64,000 nucleotides of DNA from Carboxydocella thermautotrophica (lineage in GTDB: Bacteria; Bacillota; GCA-003054495; Carboxydocellales; Carboxydocellaceae), in contig CP028514.1 of the NCBI GenBank assembly GCA_003054495.1, positions 2,124,001 through 2,188,000 of the forward strand. The letters run 5' to 3'. Below are positions 17,530-27,657 of this stretch, piece by piece. The first letter of the stretch is position 1, and every line of letters begins with the position of its first letter. Both the position numbers and the translations under genes were made by a program. The notes beneath the pieces were generated by a model. That model had not been told where the DNA came from and made no database searches. It saw only the letters and a program-made list of their open reading frames with translations.

Positions 17530-17559
17530 ATTTTCTGTTTGCCTGTTAAAAAATCCTGC
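17530..17559 (-). promoter_or_regulatory. Sigma-H-like promoter of hpf
   Basis: Minus strand GCAGGATTT (17559-17551), 12 bases, then ACAGAAAAT (17538-17530). The B. subtilis sigma-H consensus is RNAGGAWWW, 11-12 bases, RNNGAATWW; the first element matches fully and the second 8 of 9. Bacillus hpf (yvyD) is known to use sigma-H and sigma-B. A nearby TATACT could also serve sigma-A. Confidence 0.5.
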
Positions 17560-17589
17560 TAATTTAAAACAGAAAGTAGAAAATTTTTC

Positions 17590-18309
17590 TTACAGAACTT
17601 TGCTGAGAAAAGAGCGAGTCCGTTCCTGCTGGGGGTTCTGGAAAATCTGTTCCGGGGTTCCTTCTTCCACTATCCGCCCTTCATCCATAAAGATGACCCG
17701 GTCACCCACTTCCCGGGCAAACCCCATTTCATGGGTAACCACCACCATGGTCATCCCTTCCCGGGCCAGATCCTTCATTACGTTCAGTACCTCACCCACC
17801 ATCTCCGGGTCAAGCGCAGAAGTGGGCTCATCAAAAAGCATTACTTTGGGCCGCATGGCCAGGGCCCGGGCAATCGCCACCCGCTGCTGCTGACCGCCGG
17901 AAAGCTGGTCCGGATAGGAATCGGCTTTGTCGGAAAGGCCGACTTTAGCCAGCAGTTCCCGGGCGATTTTTTCCGCTTCTGCCTTACTCTGCTTCCGAAC
18001 CTGAATGGGCGCCAGGGTAATGTTCTGCAAAGCGGTCATATGGGGAAAAAGATTGAAGCGCTGAAAAACCATGCCCACTTCCTGGCGAATGGCATTGATG
18101 TTGGCCTTGGAGGTGAGAGGAATATTGTCCACGATAATTTCACCAGCAGTAGCTTCTTCCAGTTTATTGATACAACGCAACATGGTGCTTTTGCCGGAAC
18201 CGGAAGGACCGATAACCACCACCACTTCCCCCTCCCGGACATGGAGGTTGATGTCCTTTAACACTTCCAGGTCACCGAAGCGTTTATAGAGGTTTTTAAT
18301 GACGATCAC
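17590..18309 (-). CDS. Polar amino acid ABC transporter, ATP-binding protein (GlnQ type)
   Basis: Energises uptake of a polar amino acid. Motifs: Walker [14 protein letters not shown] (residue about 34), [11 protein letters not shown]-loop, signature [14 protein letters not shown], Walker [15 protein letters not shown] and the switch His in VVTHEMGFA. It is 239 residues and overlaps the permease gene by 14 bases, so it is translationally coupled. The substrate (Gln, Glu, Arg or other) cannot be read from sequence. Confidence 0.95.
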   Translation of the reverse strand: MIVIKNLYKRFGDLEVLKDINLHVREGEVVVVIGPSGSGKSTMLRCINKLEEATAGEIIVDNIPLTSKANINAIRQEVGMVFQRFNLFPHMTALQNITLAPIQVRKQSKAEAEKIARELLAKVGLSDKADSYPDQLSGGQQQRVAIARALAMRPKVMLFDEPTSALDPEMVGEVLNVMKDLAREGMTMVVVTHEMGFAREVGDRVIFMDEGRIVEEGTPEQIFQNPQQERTRSFLSKVL

Positions 18310-18979
18310 TGACCCTCAACCTCCTTTCCATATAGGCCACCCACCGGGAAATGGTCATGGTCATGATAAGATAGATCACAGCAACTGCAATATAGATTTC
18401 AAAGAACTTGTATTCCCGGCCAGCTACGTTCTTGGCCTGCATCATCAATTCCGGCAAAGCGATGACGGAAACCAGGGATGAGTCCTTGAGCAAAGCTATA
18501 AATTCATTGCCCAATGGCGGAATTACCCGTTTAAAAGCCTGAGGAAGGATAACAAAACGCATTGCCTGGCCATAGGACATGCCCAGGGAGCGGGCTGCTT
18601 CCATTTGCCCTTTATCAATAGACTGAATACCGGCCCGGAAGATTTCCGCCACATAGGCACCGCTATTGAGGGTAAAGGCAAGAATACCGGAAAGAAAAGG
18701 ATTAGGAACATATTCCCAGGAAGTTCCCTGGACCAGCTGGGGTATACCGTAATGGATGATCAAGATCTGTACCAGCAAAGGAGTTCCGCGGAAAAAGTCC
18801 ACATAGGCAGCAGCTCCCCAGGACAGGACCCGCCAGTGAGACAGGCGACAGAGGGCCAGGAACAGGCCCAGGAAAGTGCCGAGGAACACTGAAACAATGG
18901 TCAATTCCAGCGTCAACCAGGTGCCCTGCAGCAAAACCGGCAGGTTACGCAGGGCAATGCCAAAATCCAAATCCAGCAT
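18296..18979 (-). CDS. Polar amino acid ABC transporter, permease
   Basis: 227 residues with about five membrane segments of the HisM/GlnP family. The cytoplasmic EAA loop reads [20 protein letters not shown], the contact site for the ATPase. The N-terminus has the usual [12 protein letters not shown] stretch. The start at 18979 has GGAGG about 7 bases upstream. It is separated from the binding-protein gene by a terminator-like hairpin, probably for lower expression. Confidence 0.95.
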   Translation of the reverse strand: MLDLDFGIALRNLPVLLQGTWLTLELTIVSVFLGTFLGLFLALCRLSHWRVLSWGAAAYVDFFRGTPLLVQILIIHYGIPQLVQGTSWEYVPNPFLSGILAFTLNSGAYVAEIFRAGIQSIDKGQMEAARSLGMSYGQAMRFVILPQAFKRVIPPLGNEFIALLKDSSLVSVIALPELMMQAKNVAGREYKFFEIYIAVAVIYLIMTMTISRWVAYMERRLRVSDRH

Positions 18980-18998
18980 ACTTTTTCCTCCATCGATG

Positions 18999-19025
18999 AA
19001 AAAAGCAGGGAAATCCCTGCTTTTT
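18999..19025 (-). terminator. Intercistronic hairpin between binding-protein and permease genes
   Basis: AAAAAGCAGGG and CCCTGCTTTTT form a perfect 11-bp stem with a 4-base loop and a U-run on the minus strand. Its place inside the operon suggests partial termination, giving more binding protein than membrane components. Confidence 0.85.
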
Positions 19026-19033
19026 ATTTATTT

Positions 19034-19831
19034 TTAAACGCCAAAGTATTTTTTATACAGTTCGTCATATTTGCCGCTTTCTTTTACCTTCTTCAAACCT
19101 TCGTTGATTTTGTTCAACAGCTCGGTGTTTTCCTTTTTAACCGCAATACCATAGTTGTCTTCCTGCGGAAATTTGGGGTCAAAGTAAGTCACTTTAGCAT
19201 TGGGGTTCTTTTTGATGAACTCCAGCACCACCGGGCTATCAGCCACTACAGCCTCAACCCCGCCATTAACCAGCTCAGTCAAAGCGGCCGGGGTAGTATC
19301 AAAAGTACGGATATCAGCCTTGTTCACACCGGGAATTTTTTCAGCAGCAAAATGACCGGTGGTATTGAGCTGAACCCCGATTTTTTTACCTACCAGGTCT
19401 TCAGGCTTGCTGTAAGGAGCCCCTTCCCTAATGGCAATATACTGAACAGCCTTGAAGTAAGAGTCAGAGAAGGAAACTTCCCTGGCTCTTTCCTCGGTAA
19501 TGGTCATGGCTGAAATGACAGCATCAACACTACCACTCTTTAACCCGGGAATCAGGCCATCCCAGCCTATGTTTTTCATTTCCACTTCCAGACCAACGGC
19601 TTCACCAATGGCCTGCATTAATTCGGCATCGAAACCGACGATTTTGCCAGTACCTTCTTCTACATATTCGAATGGAGCATAAGCTGCATCAGTACCGACA
19701 ACAATTTTCTGCTTGCCACCTTCATTTCCTTGTTTTTTCTCCTGGGTAGCCTGTCCGCCGCCACAACCGGCCAGAGTCAGCACCAGGCTGGCTGCAAGCA
19801 ACATGGAAGCCAGCTTTTTGTAAAATACCAT
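19034..19831 (-). CDS. Polar amino acid ABC transporter, substrate-binding lipoprotein
   Basis: Signal peptide and lipobox LTLAGC give a membrane-anchored lipoprotein, followed by a Gln/Lys-rich tether and a type II periplasmic-binding fold (GTDAAYAPFEYVEEGTGKIVG, FDAELMQAIGEAVG, MTITEERA). These are family-3 solute-binding signatures, specific for polar amino acids. I chose ATG 19831 because GGAGG sits 9 bases upstream; the frame extends to 19885. A consensus promoter lies about 50 bases upstream. First gene of the three-gene operon. Confidence 0.95.
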   Translation of the reverse strand: MVFYKKLASMLLAASLVLTLAGCGGGQATQEKKQGNEGGKQKIVVGTDAAYAPFEYVEEGTGKIVGFDAELMQAIGEAVGLEVEMKNIGWDGLIPGLKSGSVDAVISAMTITEERAREVSFSDSYFKAVQYIAIREGAPYSKPEDLVGKKIGVQLNTTGHFAAEKIPGVNKADIRTFDTTPAALTELVNGGVEAVVADSPVVLEFIKKNPNAKVTYFDPKFPQEDNYGIAVKKENTELLNKINEGLKKVKESGKYDELYKKYFGV

Positions 19832-19876
19832 GTTATCAGTCCTCCAAAGCCTTGTATTTATTCTGTACGTTTTATA

Positions 19877-19905
19877 ATTATACATCTGCCGTGCACAAAA
19901 ATCAA
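19877..19905 (-). promoter_or_regulatory. Sigma-A promoter of the amino acid transporter operon
   Basis: TTGATT (19905-19900), 17 bases, TATAAT (19882-19877). Confidence 0.8.
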
Positions 19906-19954
19906 TAAAATTTTATGTTTATTCATCCCAAAAAGACAACCTTTGACCCTGCAA

Positions 19955-20476
19955 TTATTGCCAGTAAGCGAAAAATACCAGCAAATTCCACGAAGTGTGC
20001 GCCAACCAGGGGTAAAAAATCGCCCTTTCCCTGTAAAAAAGCCAGAACAGGACCATCCCAGCCAGGGTAAAAGGCAAAAGCAACCAGCCACCACCATGAA
20101 AAGCGGCAAAAATCAGCCCATTCCCACAGGCTGCCGGCCAGAATGAGAACCGGTTTAGCAAAAAATTGCCCAGCAGACCGCGAAAGAAAATTTCTTCCAC
20201 CAGTGGTCCCAGGCCAATCAAAGCCAGTGCCGGCCAGTACCAGTTTGTACTCAATCCCAGTTGTTCCACTGCTTGCTGGCGAGGAAAATAGGGAGCCAGC
20301 CAGAGCATCCCCTGGCCAATGAGTAAACCGCTTAATACCGCAATCATTCCCAGTTTAGCCCTGAAACCCTGAGTGGGAAAAAATTTTATTCTTTTTTTGC
20401 TGATAAGCTGCAATATAATTAAAAAAAACAGCCATAATATTTGTTGGTTAAACATTTCCTGCCAGTAATTTTTCAT
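19955..20476 (-). CDS. CPBP family intramembrane metalloprotease (CAAX-protease-like)
   Basis: 173 residues with about five membrane segments and the three motifs of the family: EEIFFRGLLG (motif 1, Glu-Glu and Arg), FAAFHGG (motif 2 His) and HTSWNLLVF (motif 3 His/Asn). Bacterial members act as intramembrane proteases, often in bacteriocin immunity or housekeeping; the target here is unknown. It is a single gene, divergent from the glucan cluster. Confidence 0.88.
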   Translation of the reverse strand: MKNYWQEMFNQQILWLFFLIILQLISKKRIKFFPTQGFRAKLGMIAVLSGLLIGQGMLWLAPYFPRQQAVEQLGLSTNWYWPALALIGLGPLVEEIFFRGLLGNFLLNRFSFWPAACGNGLIFAAFHGGGWLLLPFTLAGMVLFWLFYRERAIFYPWLAHTSWNLLVFFAYWQ

Positions 20477-20588
20477 CTTACTATCCCTTCCTTCAGCTTC
20501 CTCCTGACTGCAGACATAATGGACTTTGAGCGGGGCAATACTAAATAAAGCTTAAGAATGGCAAATTTGCAGCAAAGGAGGATGCGGG

Positions 20589-21224
20589 GTGACTACCATC
20601 GATTGGTTGATTTTTTTCACCGGCCTGCTGGCTCTAGTGGCTCTTTTGTATTATCTTTTCATCCCCACCTGGCCCAGGCCAGCGCCCAAACCTGAACGGC
20701 AGGACCAGGAGTTCGCCAGTGAACTGGCCCCAGCCTTCCCGGTCAAAGAAATTGTAACAGATTTGCCCACCTATTACCAGGGAGATAATCGGCTAGTAGC
20801 TGTGGCCCGCGACCCGGAAACTATTTTTGTCTACTGGCAGCTGGATCCGGTTTACCTGGAAAGCCTGGAGGCGGAATTACCAGCCCTGAAAAGCGGCATA
20901 ACCCAGCTTCGTCTTTATCGATATGATGAAACTACCGGGCAATGGCTGCTGGAAGATTGTAAAAACCTGACCAGTTTTGTGACCAGTTTTTATTTCCATC
21001 TGGCCCGCCCCGATGCCAGATATAAGGTGGAGTTAGGGCGATTGCTCAACAATCAACTCTTTTATTGCTTGCTGGTTAGCAATGAAGTAGTTACACCCAG
21101 AGCTTATTTTTCAGCTCTGATTGATGAGAACTGGCCCCCCTTGCTGCCTTTATATCAACAATTACCGCAGAAAGAAAGGATGATTGGCTCCTATGTCCAT
21201 TTCACAATTGCCCCAGATGTATGA
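20589..21224 (+). CDS. DUF4912 protein with N-terminal membrane anchor
   Basis: Starts at GTG 20589 with AAAGGAGG about 8 bases upstream. An N-terminal membrane segment (residues 5-25) and a basic Pro-rich linker lead to a DUF4912 domain: LVAVARDPETIFVYWQL, LRLYRYDE and, near the end, PRAYFSALIDENWPPLLP. The domain is of unknown function and is often found near glycogen or trehalose genes. The start of the second DUF4912 gene overlaps its 3' end in another frame. First gene of the plus-strand glucan operon. Confidence 0.85.
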   Translation: MTTIDWLIFFTGLLALVALLYYLFIPTWPRPAPKPERQDQEFASELAPAFPVKEIVTDLPTYYQGDNRLVAVARDPETIFVYWQLDPVYLESLEAELPALKSGITQLRLYRYDETTGQWLLEDCKNLTSFVTSFYFHLARPDARYKVELGRLLNNQLFYCLLVSNEVVTPRAYFSALIDENWPPLLPLYQQLPQKERMIGSYVHFTIAPDV

Positions 21225-21630
21225 GGAGAACCGTCTGGTCCTGTTAACCCGGGATCCCTGGTGGCTGTTTGCCTACTGGGACCTGCGCCATCCTATCGGG
21301 CCGCCTGATTTGCCCCGGTTTATTCGCCTTTATCGCGGGGGCTTGAACGGCCCCCATTTTGATTATCCGGTACATCCCATGGCCAACAATTATTACCTGC
21401 GGGTTCCGGCCGCTAACTCCACATATGTCGCCCAGCTGGGGCATCTGGAACAGGGGCAGTTTGTACCCTGGCTTACCTCCAATCCCGCCCTGACCCCGCG
21501 GGCAGAAGCCTCCGGCCGCTGGGATCCCGACTGGCCCCCTCTGGGCGTAGGGCCGGAAATTAAAGCCGGTACAGCTTCAGGCTGGGGAACTTCGCCCGGT
21601 TTCTGGAAAGCAGGTGAAAAACATGCCTAA
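21193..21630 (+). CDS. Second DUF4912 protein, short and soluble
   Basis: A DUF4912 domain without the membrane anchor: LVLLTRDPWWLFAYWDLR, a strand region HFDYPVHPMANNYYLRV, AQLGHLEQGQF and a Pro/Gly-rich tail. It overlaps the previous gene by 32 bases in a different frame, which points to coupling; ATG 21193 and TTG 21184 are both possible starts. The tandem pair looks like an ancient duplication. It overlaps the branching-enzyme start by a few bases. Confidence 0.8.
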   Translation: MSISQLPQMYEENRLVLLTRDPWWLFAYWDLRHPIGPPDLPRFIRLYRGGLNGPHFDYPVHPMANNYYLRVPAANSTYVAQLGHLEQGQFVPWLTSNPALTPRAEASGRWDPDWPPLGVGPEIKAGTASGWGTSPGFWKAGEKHA

Positions 21631-23242
21631 AGGCTATTTGGCTTTAGTGTTACATGCCCATTTACCCTATGTCCGGCATCCGGAAGATCCTGATGCTCTG
21701 GAAGAACGCTGGCTGTTTGAAGGCATCACTGAAACTTATATACCTTTACTGGCCAAATTTGAAAAACTGGTGGAGGATGGGGTGGATTTTCGGCTGACCA
21801 TGTCTTTCAGCCCCACCCTGACCTCCATGCTCCTGGATCCTCTGTTGCAAGAAAGGTATTATGTTTATTTAAGCAAATTAAGAGAGCTTATCTACAAAGA
21901 ACTGGACCGTACCTATGGCGATCCTCGTTTCCATCGCCTGGCTCAGATGTATCATTATCTGGTTAACCAGTGTTTTTATTATTTCTTTGAAAAATATGCC
22001 GGTAATTTATTAACCGGCTATCGTCGCTTACAGGAAGCCGGACGATTGGAATTGATCACCTGTGGTGCTACCCATGCCTATTTCCCTTTAAATGGTTTGA
22101 CCCGTCAGGCTGTACGGGCCCAGGTGGCTCTGGCCGTAGAAAACCACTGGCGGGTGTTTGGCAGTCAACCCCAGGGGATGTGGTTGCCAGAGTGTGCCTA
22201 TCATCCCGGAGATGATGAATTTCTGGCGGAATTCGGCATTAGATACTTTTTCCTGGATACCCATGGTGTATTGTTTGCTTCCACCCGACCCCGTTACGGG
22301 GTCTATGCTCCCATTGTCACTCCCGCCGGGGTAGCAGCTTTCGGACGGGATGTGGAATCTTCCAAACAGGTCTGGAGTGCCGATGAAGGTTATCCCGGCG
22401 ATTTCGATTACCGGGAATTCTACCGGGACATCGGTTATGATTTGGATTATGACTATATCAAGGACTATATTCACCCCTCCGGTATCCGCTTACATACCGG
22501 CATCAAATATTACCGGATTACGGGCAAGAAGAGCGAATGGAAAGAACCCTATGTGCCCGAGTGGGCTACAGAAAAGGCAGCCATCCACGCCGGCAACTTC
22601 ATGTTCAACCGGGAACGCCAGGTTGAATACCTGGCGTCCCTGATGGACCGTAAACCCATTGTGGTAGCTCCCTATGATGCGGAATTGTTCGGTCACTGGT
22701 GGTTTGAAGGGCCTCAGTTCCTGGATTTTCTCTTGCGTAAAATCCATTATGATTCCAAAATCCTGAAAACTGCTACCCCTTCTGACTATCTGGCCGAATA
22801 TCCCCGTAATCAGGTTACCGAACCCTGCATCTCTTCCTGGGGCCATAAAGGATACCATGAAGTGTGGCTGGAAGGCAGTAATGACTGGATTTATCGGCAT
22901 TTACACAAAGCCGCCGAACGGATGACCGAATTGGCCCGCCGGTTTACTAATCCTACGGCAGAACAGGAACGGGCCCTCAACCAGGCCGCTCGTGAACTCT
23001 TACTGGCTCAGGCTAGTGACTGGGCCTTTATTATGAAAACAGGCACCATGGTGAATTATGCCATCAGACGTACCAAAAATCATATCCATAATTTCACCAG
23101 ACTTTATGAACAATTGTTGCAAAACCAGCTGGATCTCCACTGGCTTCAAGAACTGGAAACTAATAACAATCTTTTCCCCTGGCTCAATTACCGCATTTAT
23201 GCCTGGGAAGCTCCTCCTCAAAAAGCGAGGGCGTCGGTTTAA
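21623..23242 (+). CDS. GH57 family 1,4-alpha-glucan branching enzyme (DUF1957 type)
   Basis: Makes alpha-1,6 branches in glycogen-like glucans. The N-terminal (beta/alpha)7 barrel starts with [16 protein letters not shown]. The nucleophile lies in [12 protein letters not shown] and the acid in [17 protein letters not shown]; a C-terminal helical domain follows ([17 protein letters not shown]). Length about 540 fits GH57 branching enzymes. I chose ATG 21623 with AGGTG 6 bases before; GTG 21614 is the alternative. It overlaps the DUF4912 gene upstream and ends in the bidirectional terminator. Confidence 0.92.
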   Translation: MPKGYLALVLHAHLPYVRHPEDPDALEERWLFEGITETYIPLLAKFEKLVEDGVDFRLTMSFSPTLTSMLLDPLLQERYYVYLSKLRELIYKELDRTYGDPRFHRLAQMYHYLVNQCFYYFFEKYAGNLLTGYRRLQEAGRLELITCGATHAYFPLNGLTRQAVRAQVALAVENHWRVFGSQPQGMWLPECAYHPGDDEFLAEFGIRYFFLDTHGVLFASTRPRYGVYAPIVTPAGVAAFGRDVESSKQVWSADEGYPGDFDYREFYRDIGYDLDYDYIKDYIHPSGIRLHTGIKYYRITGKKSEWKEPYVPEWATEKAAIHAGNFMFNRERQVEYLASLMDRKPIVVAPYDAELFGHWWFEGPQFLDFLLRKIHYDSKILKTATPSDYLAEYPRNQVTEPCISSWGHKGYHEVWLEGSNDWIYRHLHKAAERMTELARRFTNPTAEQERALNQAARELLLAQASDWAFIMKTGTMVNYAIRRTKNHIHNFTRLYEQLLQNQLDLHWLQELETNNNLFPWLNYRIYAWEAPPQKARASV

Positions 23243-23257
23243 CCGACACCCTCGCTT
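23222..23257 (+). terminator. Bidirectional terminator between convergent glucan genes
   Basis: AAAGCGAGGGcGTCGGTT and AACCGACaCCCTCGCTTT form a long stem with one mismatch. Both stop codons lie inside it, and it has U-runs in both directions. Confidence 0.9.
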
Positions 23258-25656
23258 TCTTTCTGGATTTCCGTAATTTTTTGCAGCAACTGCTCAGTCA
23301 AGCTTTCTGCTATTTCCATGTCAGGTCCTTCCGCATAAATACGGCAAACGGGTTCCTCCGAATCGGGCAAAACCAGGGCCCAGGCGCCATTGTCCCAGAG
23401 CTTGATGCCATCCAGCAACTCCAGCTCCCGATCCTGCAATTCTTCCATCAAGCGACGCATGACCAGGCCCTTGGCTTCCCAGGGACAGGCAGTGGATTTA
23501 GCAACCCAGTTAAAGTCAGGCAGCTCCTGTAACAGCCTTTCCAGCCCTTGCTCTTCCGCCTGCCTGAGCAGAACCAGCAGGGTATAGAGATCATCGGCCA
23601 GCAGGTAGAACCCCTCTTCATCCTGCGCCCACTGATTCTGAATCAGGCCGGGATTAGTCTTGACCGGCTGAATCACCGCCCCCCGCTCCTGCAGGCGGCG
23701 GGCCAGGGCCTGGGGCCAGTGAACAGGATAGGGAATAACAGCTTGCTCTTTCCTTTGGGCATAGAGCCAGGTTTTCAGTATCTGAACCTGAGCGGGAGCC
23801 AAATACATTCCCCCGGGCAGAACCAGGGACAATCGTTCCCCTTCTTCCCCAAACCAGAGCCCCAGGTCCAATCTTTCTGTTTGTACCAGACTGATCAGCT
23901 GTTCCAGCTGCTGTTCCCCGTCCTGGAGATAGATGAGACGAAAACCGGTATCCTGAAAGATCCGGGGTAAAATCTGGGCCAGAGCCGGAGTCAGGGCCCC
24001 TACCCCAATTCGCCATTGATAATTTTGTCCCCGCGGACGGAAATTGAGCAAAAAGCCGGTATATTCATCCAGTCCACTGGGCAAAGGCATAACCCGCCCC
24101 AGATGTCCGGCAGCTGTGCGCCGCATCCCTTCCCGTCCCAGCAGATTTTCCACCTTGCGTTCTTCTGCCGGAGTTAAGCTGGCTCCCTGCTGATTGAGGA
24201 GCAAAACCCGGGCCCGGTTGCCCTGCCCGCTGCCCTGAATATGCACCCCGCCACTGGCAGCCAGACTGCGAATCAAGTAGCGGCTGGCACCACCGGTCAG
24301 AATGCCGGCATCCCAGACCACCATCCCTGCTCCCAGCAATCCCGCCAGAACAGCATGTTTCAGCATTGCTGCCGCCGGAGAATGGTCAGTGCTGACTAAC
24401 AGGGCAGTTTCCGGCTGGAATAGAGTGGCAAAAGCAGCCGCCACTTTCACCGCCTGTTCCGGAGTCAGTTCCCGGTTAATTTCTCCCACAATCCCCTCGC
24501 GCCCGAAGAGCGTACGGGGCTGGCGTTCTCCCCAAACCAGGTTTTCCCGCAGGCGGGCTCCGCTTTCCACCCGTTTCTGGGGCCAGATTTTTACCCCGGC
24601 ATCTACATAAACCCGTTCGCCCAGTACCGTACCATCTCCGATCACCGCACCTTGATAAATCCGGCTCCCCTGACCCACCTTTACCTGACGGCAGAGGATA
24701 GCCCCGCGGATTTCTGCTCCGGCACCTATATTTACCCCTTCCCAGAGAACAGCCCGTTTAAGGCTGGCTTTGCTGCCGAGATGACAATTGCGGCCAATCA
24801 CCGTAAAAGGCCCCACATAGGCCTCCGCATCAATAACGGTATCCGCTCCGATAAAAGCCGGCCCTTCCAGATAGGCCCGGGGATGGATTTTTGCCTCTGC
24901 CTCAGCCCAGACCCCCGGAGCTACCTGTTGACCGCCCAGTTCCAGCTGCACCCCACCGGCCAGCACGGCATAATGGGCTTCTGCATATTGTTGCAAATTG
25001 CCGATATCACACCAGTACCCCGCCAGGATACAGCCGAAGAGCGGTCTCCCTTCCGCCAGCAAGCGGGGAAAGAGATCTTTACTGAAATCAAACTGCTGAC
25101 CTGCCGGAATATATTGCAATACCCGGGGTTCCAGGATATAGATCCCGGTATTGACCGTATCACTGAAAACCTCACTCCAGCTGGGTTTTTCCAGGAAACG
25201 ATAGATACTGCCATTTTTATCAGTCATCACTACCCCGTATTCCAGAGGTGTCTGGACCCGGGTCAAAACCAGGGTTGCCCAGGCACCCTTTTGCCGATGA
25301 AACTCAATGGCCCGGCTCAGGTCAAAATCCGTCAGCGCATCACCACTGATAACAATAAAAGGTTCATCCAAAAATTCTTCTGCATTTTTGACACTGCCAG
25401 CAGTGCCCAGGGGAGTTTCCTCCAGAAAATAGCGCATTTCCACCCCCCAGTCACTGCCATCGCCAAAATATTCCATAATGGCCTCCGGCAGATACTGCAA
25501 GGTAACCCCAATCTGACGGATGCCATGTTTTTTCAGGAGATTGACAATGTGTTCCATCACCGGCCGGTTCAGTAAAGGCGTCAGAGGTTTGGGCCGGTCA
25601 CAGGTTAATGGTCTCAGTCGGGAACCTTCCCCTCCCGCCATAATAATGGCTTTCAT
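23239..25656 (-). CDS. Nucleotidyltransferase / degenerate phosphohexomutase fusion protein
   Basis: The N-terminal 230 residues are a sugar-phosphate nucleotidyltransferase ([31 protein letters not shown]), followed by a left-handed beta-helix of hexapeptide repeats (about 240-370) and a phosphoglucomutase/phosphomannomutase-like C-terminal half. The mutase half has lost its key motifs: the phosphoserine loop (usually TASHNP) reads [12 protein letters not shown], and the metal loop (usually DGDGDR) reads WFGEEGERL, so it is probably non-catalytic. The family is usually annotated mannose-1-phosphate guanylyltransferase, but here, next to a GT4 synthase and branching enzyme, an ADP- or UDP-glucose role is equally likely. 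Confidence 0.88.
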   Translation of the reverse strand: MKAIIMAGGEGSRLRPLTCDRPKPLTPLLNRPVMEHIVNLLKKHGIRQIGVTLQYLPEAIMEYFGDGSDWGVEMRYFLEETPLGTAGSVKNAEEFLDEPFIVISGDALTDFDLSRAIEFHRQKGAWATLVLTRVQTPLEYGVVMTDKNGSIYRFLEKPSWSEVFSDTVNTGIYILEPRVLQYIPAGQQFDFSKDLFPRLLAEGRPLFGCILAGYWCDIGNLQQYAEAHYAVLAGGVQLELGGQQVAPGVWAEAEAKIHPRAYLEGPAFIGADTVIDAEAYVGPFTVIGRNCHLGSKASLKRAVLWEGVNIGAGAEIRGAILCRQVKVGQGSRIYQGAVIGDGTVLGERVYVDAGVKIWPQKRVESGARLRENLVWGERQPRTLFGREGIVGEINRELTPEQAVKVAAAFATLFQPETALLVSTDHSPAAAMLKHAVLAGLLGAGMVVWDAGILTGGASRYLIRSLAASGGVHIQGSGQGNRARVLLLNQQGASLTPAEERKVENLLGREGMRRTAAGHLGRVMPLPSGLDEYTGFLLNFRPRGQNYQWRIGVGALTPALAQILPRIFQDTGFRLIYLQDGEQQLEQLISLVQTERLDLGLWFGEEGERLSLVLPGGMYLAPAQVQILKTWLYAQRKEQAVIPYPVHWPQALARRLQERGAVIQPVKTNPGLIQNQWAQDEEGFYLLADDLYTLLVLLRQAEEQGLERLLQELPDFNWVAKSTACPWEAKGLVMRRLMEELQDRELELLDGIKLWDNGAWALVLPDSEEPVCRIYAEGPDMEIAESLTEQLLQKITEIQKESEGVG

Positions 25657-25676
25657 AGCCAGACCTCCGTTCTCTA

Positions 25677-26855
25677 TTATTGTTCTGCCAGAATTTCTTC
25701 ATAAACTGCTACCGTAGTGCGGGCAATTTTGTCCCAGTTATAGATTTCCAGCACCTCCCGGTAGGCCCTTTCTTCCACCTGCCGGGCAAAGGGCGGATCA
25801 CAGAGAATTTTCAGCACATTATCGGCCAGGGAATCAGGAGAACCTACATAGCATTTCAAACCATTTACGCCATGTTTAATAATTTCCCCCAGTCCACCGG
25901 TATCACTGACTACCACTGGCGTCCGGGCCGCCATAGCTTCCAGGGCCACAATACCAAAAGGTTCATACAGGCTGGGAAAAACCGCAACGGAAGCAGAACG
26001 GTACAGTTTATTACGGGTCACATCATCGATATAACCGGTAAAATAAATTCTCTCTGTCACGCCCATCTCCCAGGCCTTTTGCCGCAAATAACCTTCCGCC
26101 GGCCCTCGACCGGCGATAACGAACTTGGTCTGGGGATGGTAATGGAGAATTTTCGGAATGGCATCCAGCAAGACATGCGCCCCTTTTTCATGCACCAGCC
26201 GTCCTACGAAAAAGACGATTTTTTCGGTAGGATGGGCATATCGATTGCGAAAATCCGGTTCAGGTTCGGTTTGAAAATCCTCCGGCCTTACGCCGTTCGG
26301 TATGATACGGATTTTGTCTTCCGGCAGAGAGAATATGTATCTCACCTCATTATGCATATATTGACTGCAAACAATCACCCGCCAGGCTTCATAAGTCAGC
26401 CACCACTCCACATCACTGATATAGCGCTGGTTATCATCATGCAGCCCCCAGTTGCGCCCGAATTCAGTGGCATGAATGGTAGCTACCAGTGGAATGTTCT
26501 GAGCGTGTTTAACCGCCCGGCTGACATATGCAGTTAACCAGTCATGGCAGTGAACAATATCCCAGGGGGCTGATTGGCTATCCCGCAAAGTCATGGTGAA
26601 TTCCAGCATGGCCAGGTTCAACTGCAAAATCCAGGTGCGAAAATCCGGAGCCCGCAAATGATATGGCTGGACGCGATAAACCTCCACCCCCTCTATATTT
26701 TCATAGGCAGGCAGGTTATCTCCCCCGCAGGTGACAACCTGAATTTCATGGCCCTGTTTGGCCGTGGCCAGAGTCAAATCATGCACATGCCGGGCCAGAC
26801 CGCCTACGCTTTTGGGCGGAAACTCCCAGGAATACATTAATATACGCACTGTCAT
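25677..26855 (-). CDS. GT4 family glycosyltransferase, glycogen/starch synthase-like
   Basis: GT-B fold retaining transferase. The N-terminus [21 protein letters not shown] holds the nucleotide-sugar Gly-rich loop, VHCHDWLTA follows, and the C-terminal E-x7-E site reads EPFGIVALE. The first residues match archaeal-type glycogen synthases of GT4. It starts 20 bases upstream of the nucleotidyltransferase (same operon) and is downstream of three CBM genes separated by a terminator. Confidence 0.88.
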   Translation of the reverse strand: MTVRILMYSWEFPPKSVGGLARHVHDLTLATAKQGHEIQVVTCGGDNLPAYENIEGVEVYRVQPYHLRAPDFRTWILQLNLAMLEFTMTLRDSQSAPWDIVHCHDWLTAYVSRAVKHAQNIPLVATIHATEFGRNWGLHDDNQRYISDVEWWLTYEAWRVIVCSQYMHNEVRYIFSLPEDKIRIIPNGVRPEDFQTEPEPDFRNRYAHPTEKIVFFVGRLVHEKGAHVLLDAIPKILHYHPQTKFVIAGRGPAEGYLRQKAWEMGVTERIYFTGYIDDVTRNKLYRSASVAVFPSLYEPFGIVALEAMAARTPVVVSDTGGLGEIIKHGVNGLKCYVGSPDSLADNVLKILCDPPFARQVEERAYREVLEIYNWDKIARTTVAVYEEILAEQ

Positions 26856-26913
26856 CCCCCTTTCGTTCTGGATTTACTTGATTAGTTTATCCAGCGGGAC
26901 GGAAAAATATGAT

Positions 26914-26944
26914 AAAAAAAGGGCATGGTTTACACCATGCGCCC
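26914..26944 (-). terminator. Rho-independent terminator of the CBM genes
   Basis: On the minus strand GGGCgCATGGT, loop GTAA and ACCATGCCC are followed by TTTTTTT. The stop of the last CBM gene lies inside the stem. Confidence 0.88.
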
Positions 26945-27310
26945 ATTGTGAACAATAAAGGACCAGTTATTGCCATTGTTATTATCCCAGTTATTGGCAC
27001 TGTCCTTGAAGCAGAAATTAAGCCTGGTCCCTTCGGCCACGGTTATGGTTTTTTCCCAGCCATGGCCGGTAAAATACATGGGATAGTCGGTTACCATCTG
27101 CCAGTTGTCATTGGAACCATACCCTACATGCAGGTAGATTTGCTGGGCTCCGCTTTTAGCCAGCAGGCCGTTATACAGGATTGTCACTTCCTGACCAGCC
27201 GTAATCGGGGTAGGATCCACAGTCACACCGCCCTGTAGCTGGCTTCCTGCCATCTCCTTCAAGCGGTGATCACTATCGCGGAAATTGGTGTGTTTCATTT
27301 CCACCATCAT
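26930..27310 (-). CDS. CBM25-like carbohydrate-binding protein, copy 3
   Basis: A single carbohydrate-binding module of the CBM25 type: TILYNGLLAKSGAQQIYLH, a WQMVTDYPM strand and the signature NFCFKDSANNWDNNNGNNW. Trp and Asn residues of this kind bind starch or glycogen. No signal peptide, so it is cytoplasmic. A 40-residue N-terminal extension distinguishes it from its neighbours. Start ATG 27310 (or 27307) with AGGAGGTG just before. Third of three tandem paralogs. Confidence 0.82.
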   Translation of the reverse strand: MMVEMKHTNFRDSDHRLKEMAGSQLQGGVTVDPTPITAGQEVTILYNGLLAKSGAQQIYLHVGYGSNDNWQMVTDYPMYFTGHGWEKTITVAEGTRLNFCFKDSANNWDNNNGNNWSFIVHNGRMV

Positions 27311-27319
27311 TTCACCTCC

Positions 27320-27643
27320 TCAGGAGATAACTTCCAGCCGCCAATTGTGGCCATTGTTGTTATCCCAGTTATTGGCCGCATCCCGGAAGCAAAAATTCAA
27401 TTCATGGACATCCTGGACCTGGATGGTATTTTCCCAGCCCCGGGCAGTCCGCACCATAGGCATGTCCAGGGAATCATGCCAGTCCGGACCATAGCCGGCA
27501 TGCAAATATACCTGGCTAGCACCGCTATTGGCCAGGAGGCCATTGTAGATAATGGTCACTGAACCCCCGCGGGCTACCGGCAGGGGCCCGGCTACTACAC
27601 CATTGACCAGGTGCCCTGTGCCCTCAATGGCGATATGATGCAC
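27320..27643 (-). CDS. CBM25-like carbohydrate-binding protein, copy 2
   Basis: Same module as its neighbours: TIIYNGLLANSGASQVYLH, MPMVRTARGWENTI and NFCFRDAANNWDNNNGHNW. No secretion signal. GTG 27643 has GGAGGTG 6 bases upstream; an ATG at 27658 overlaps the previous stop (TAATG) but would bury that ribosome site, so I prefer the GTG. One module forms the whole protein. Confidence 0.82.
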   Translation of the reverse strand: MHHIAIEGTGHLVNGVVAGPLPVARGGSVTIIYNGLLANSGASQVYLHAGYGPDWHDSLDMPMVRTARGWENTIQVQDVHELNFCFRDAANNWDNNNGHNWRLEVIS

Positions 27644-27657
27644 CGTCTTCACCTCCA

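Noticed and set aside
16318-17562. Long plus-strand frame (414 codons) over hpf and the 16168 gene
   Set aside because: Shadow of two genes with clear ribosome sites on the minus strand; the product is low-complexity, His- and Phe-rich, with no motif.
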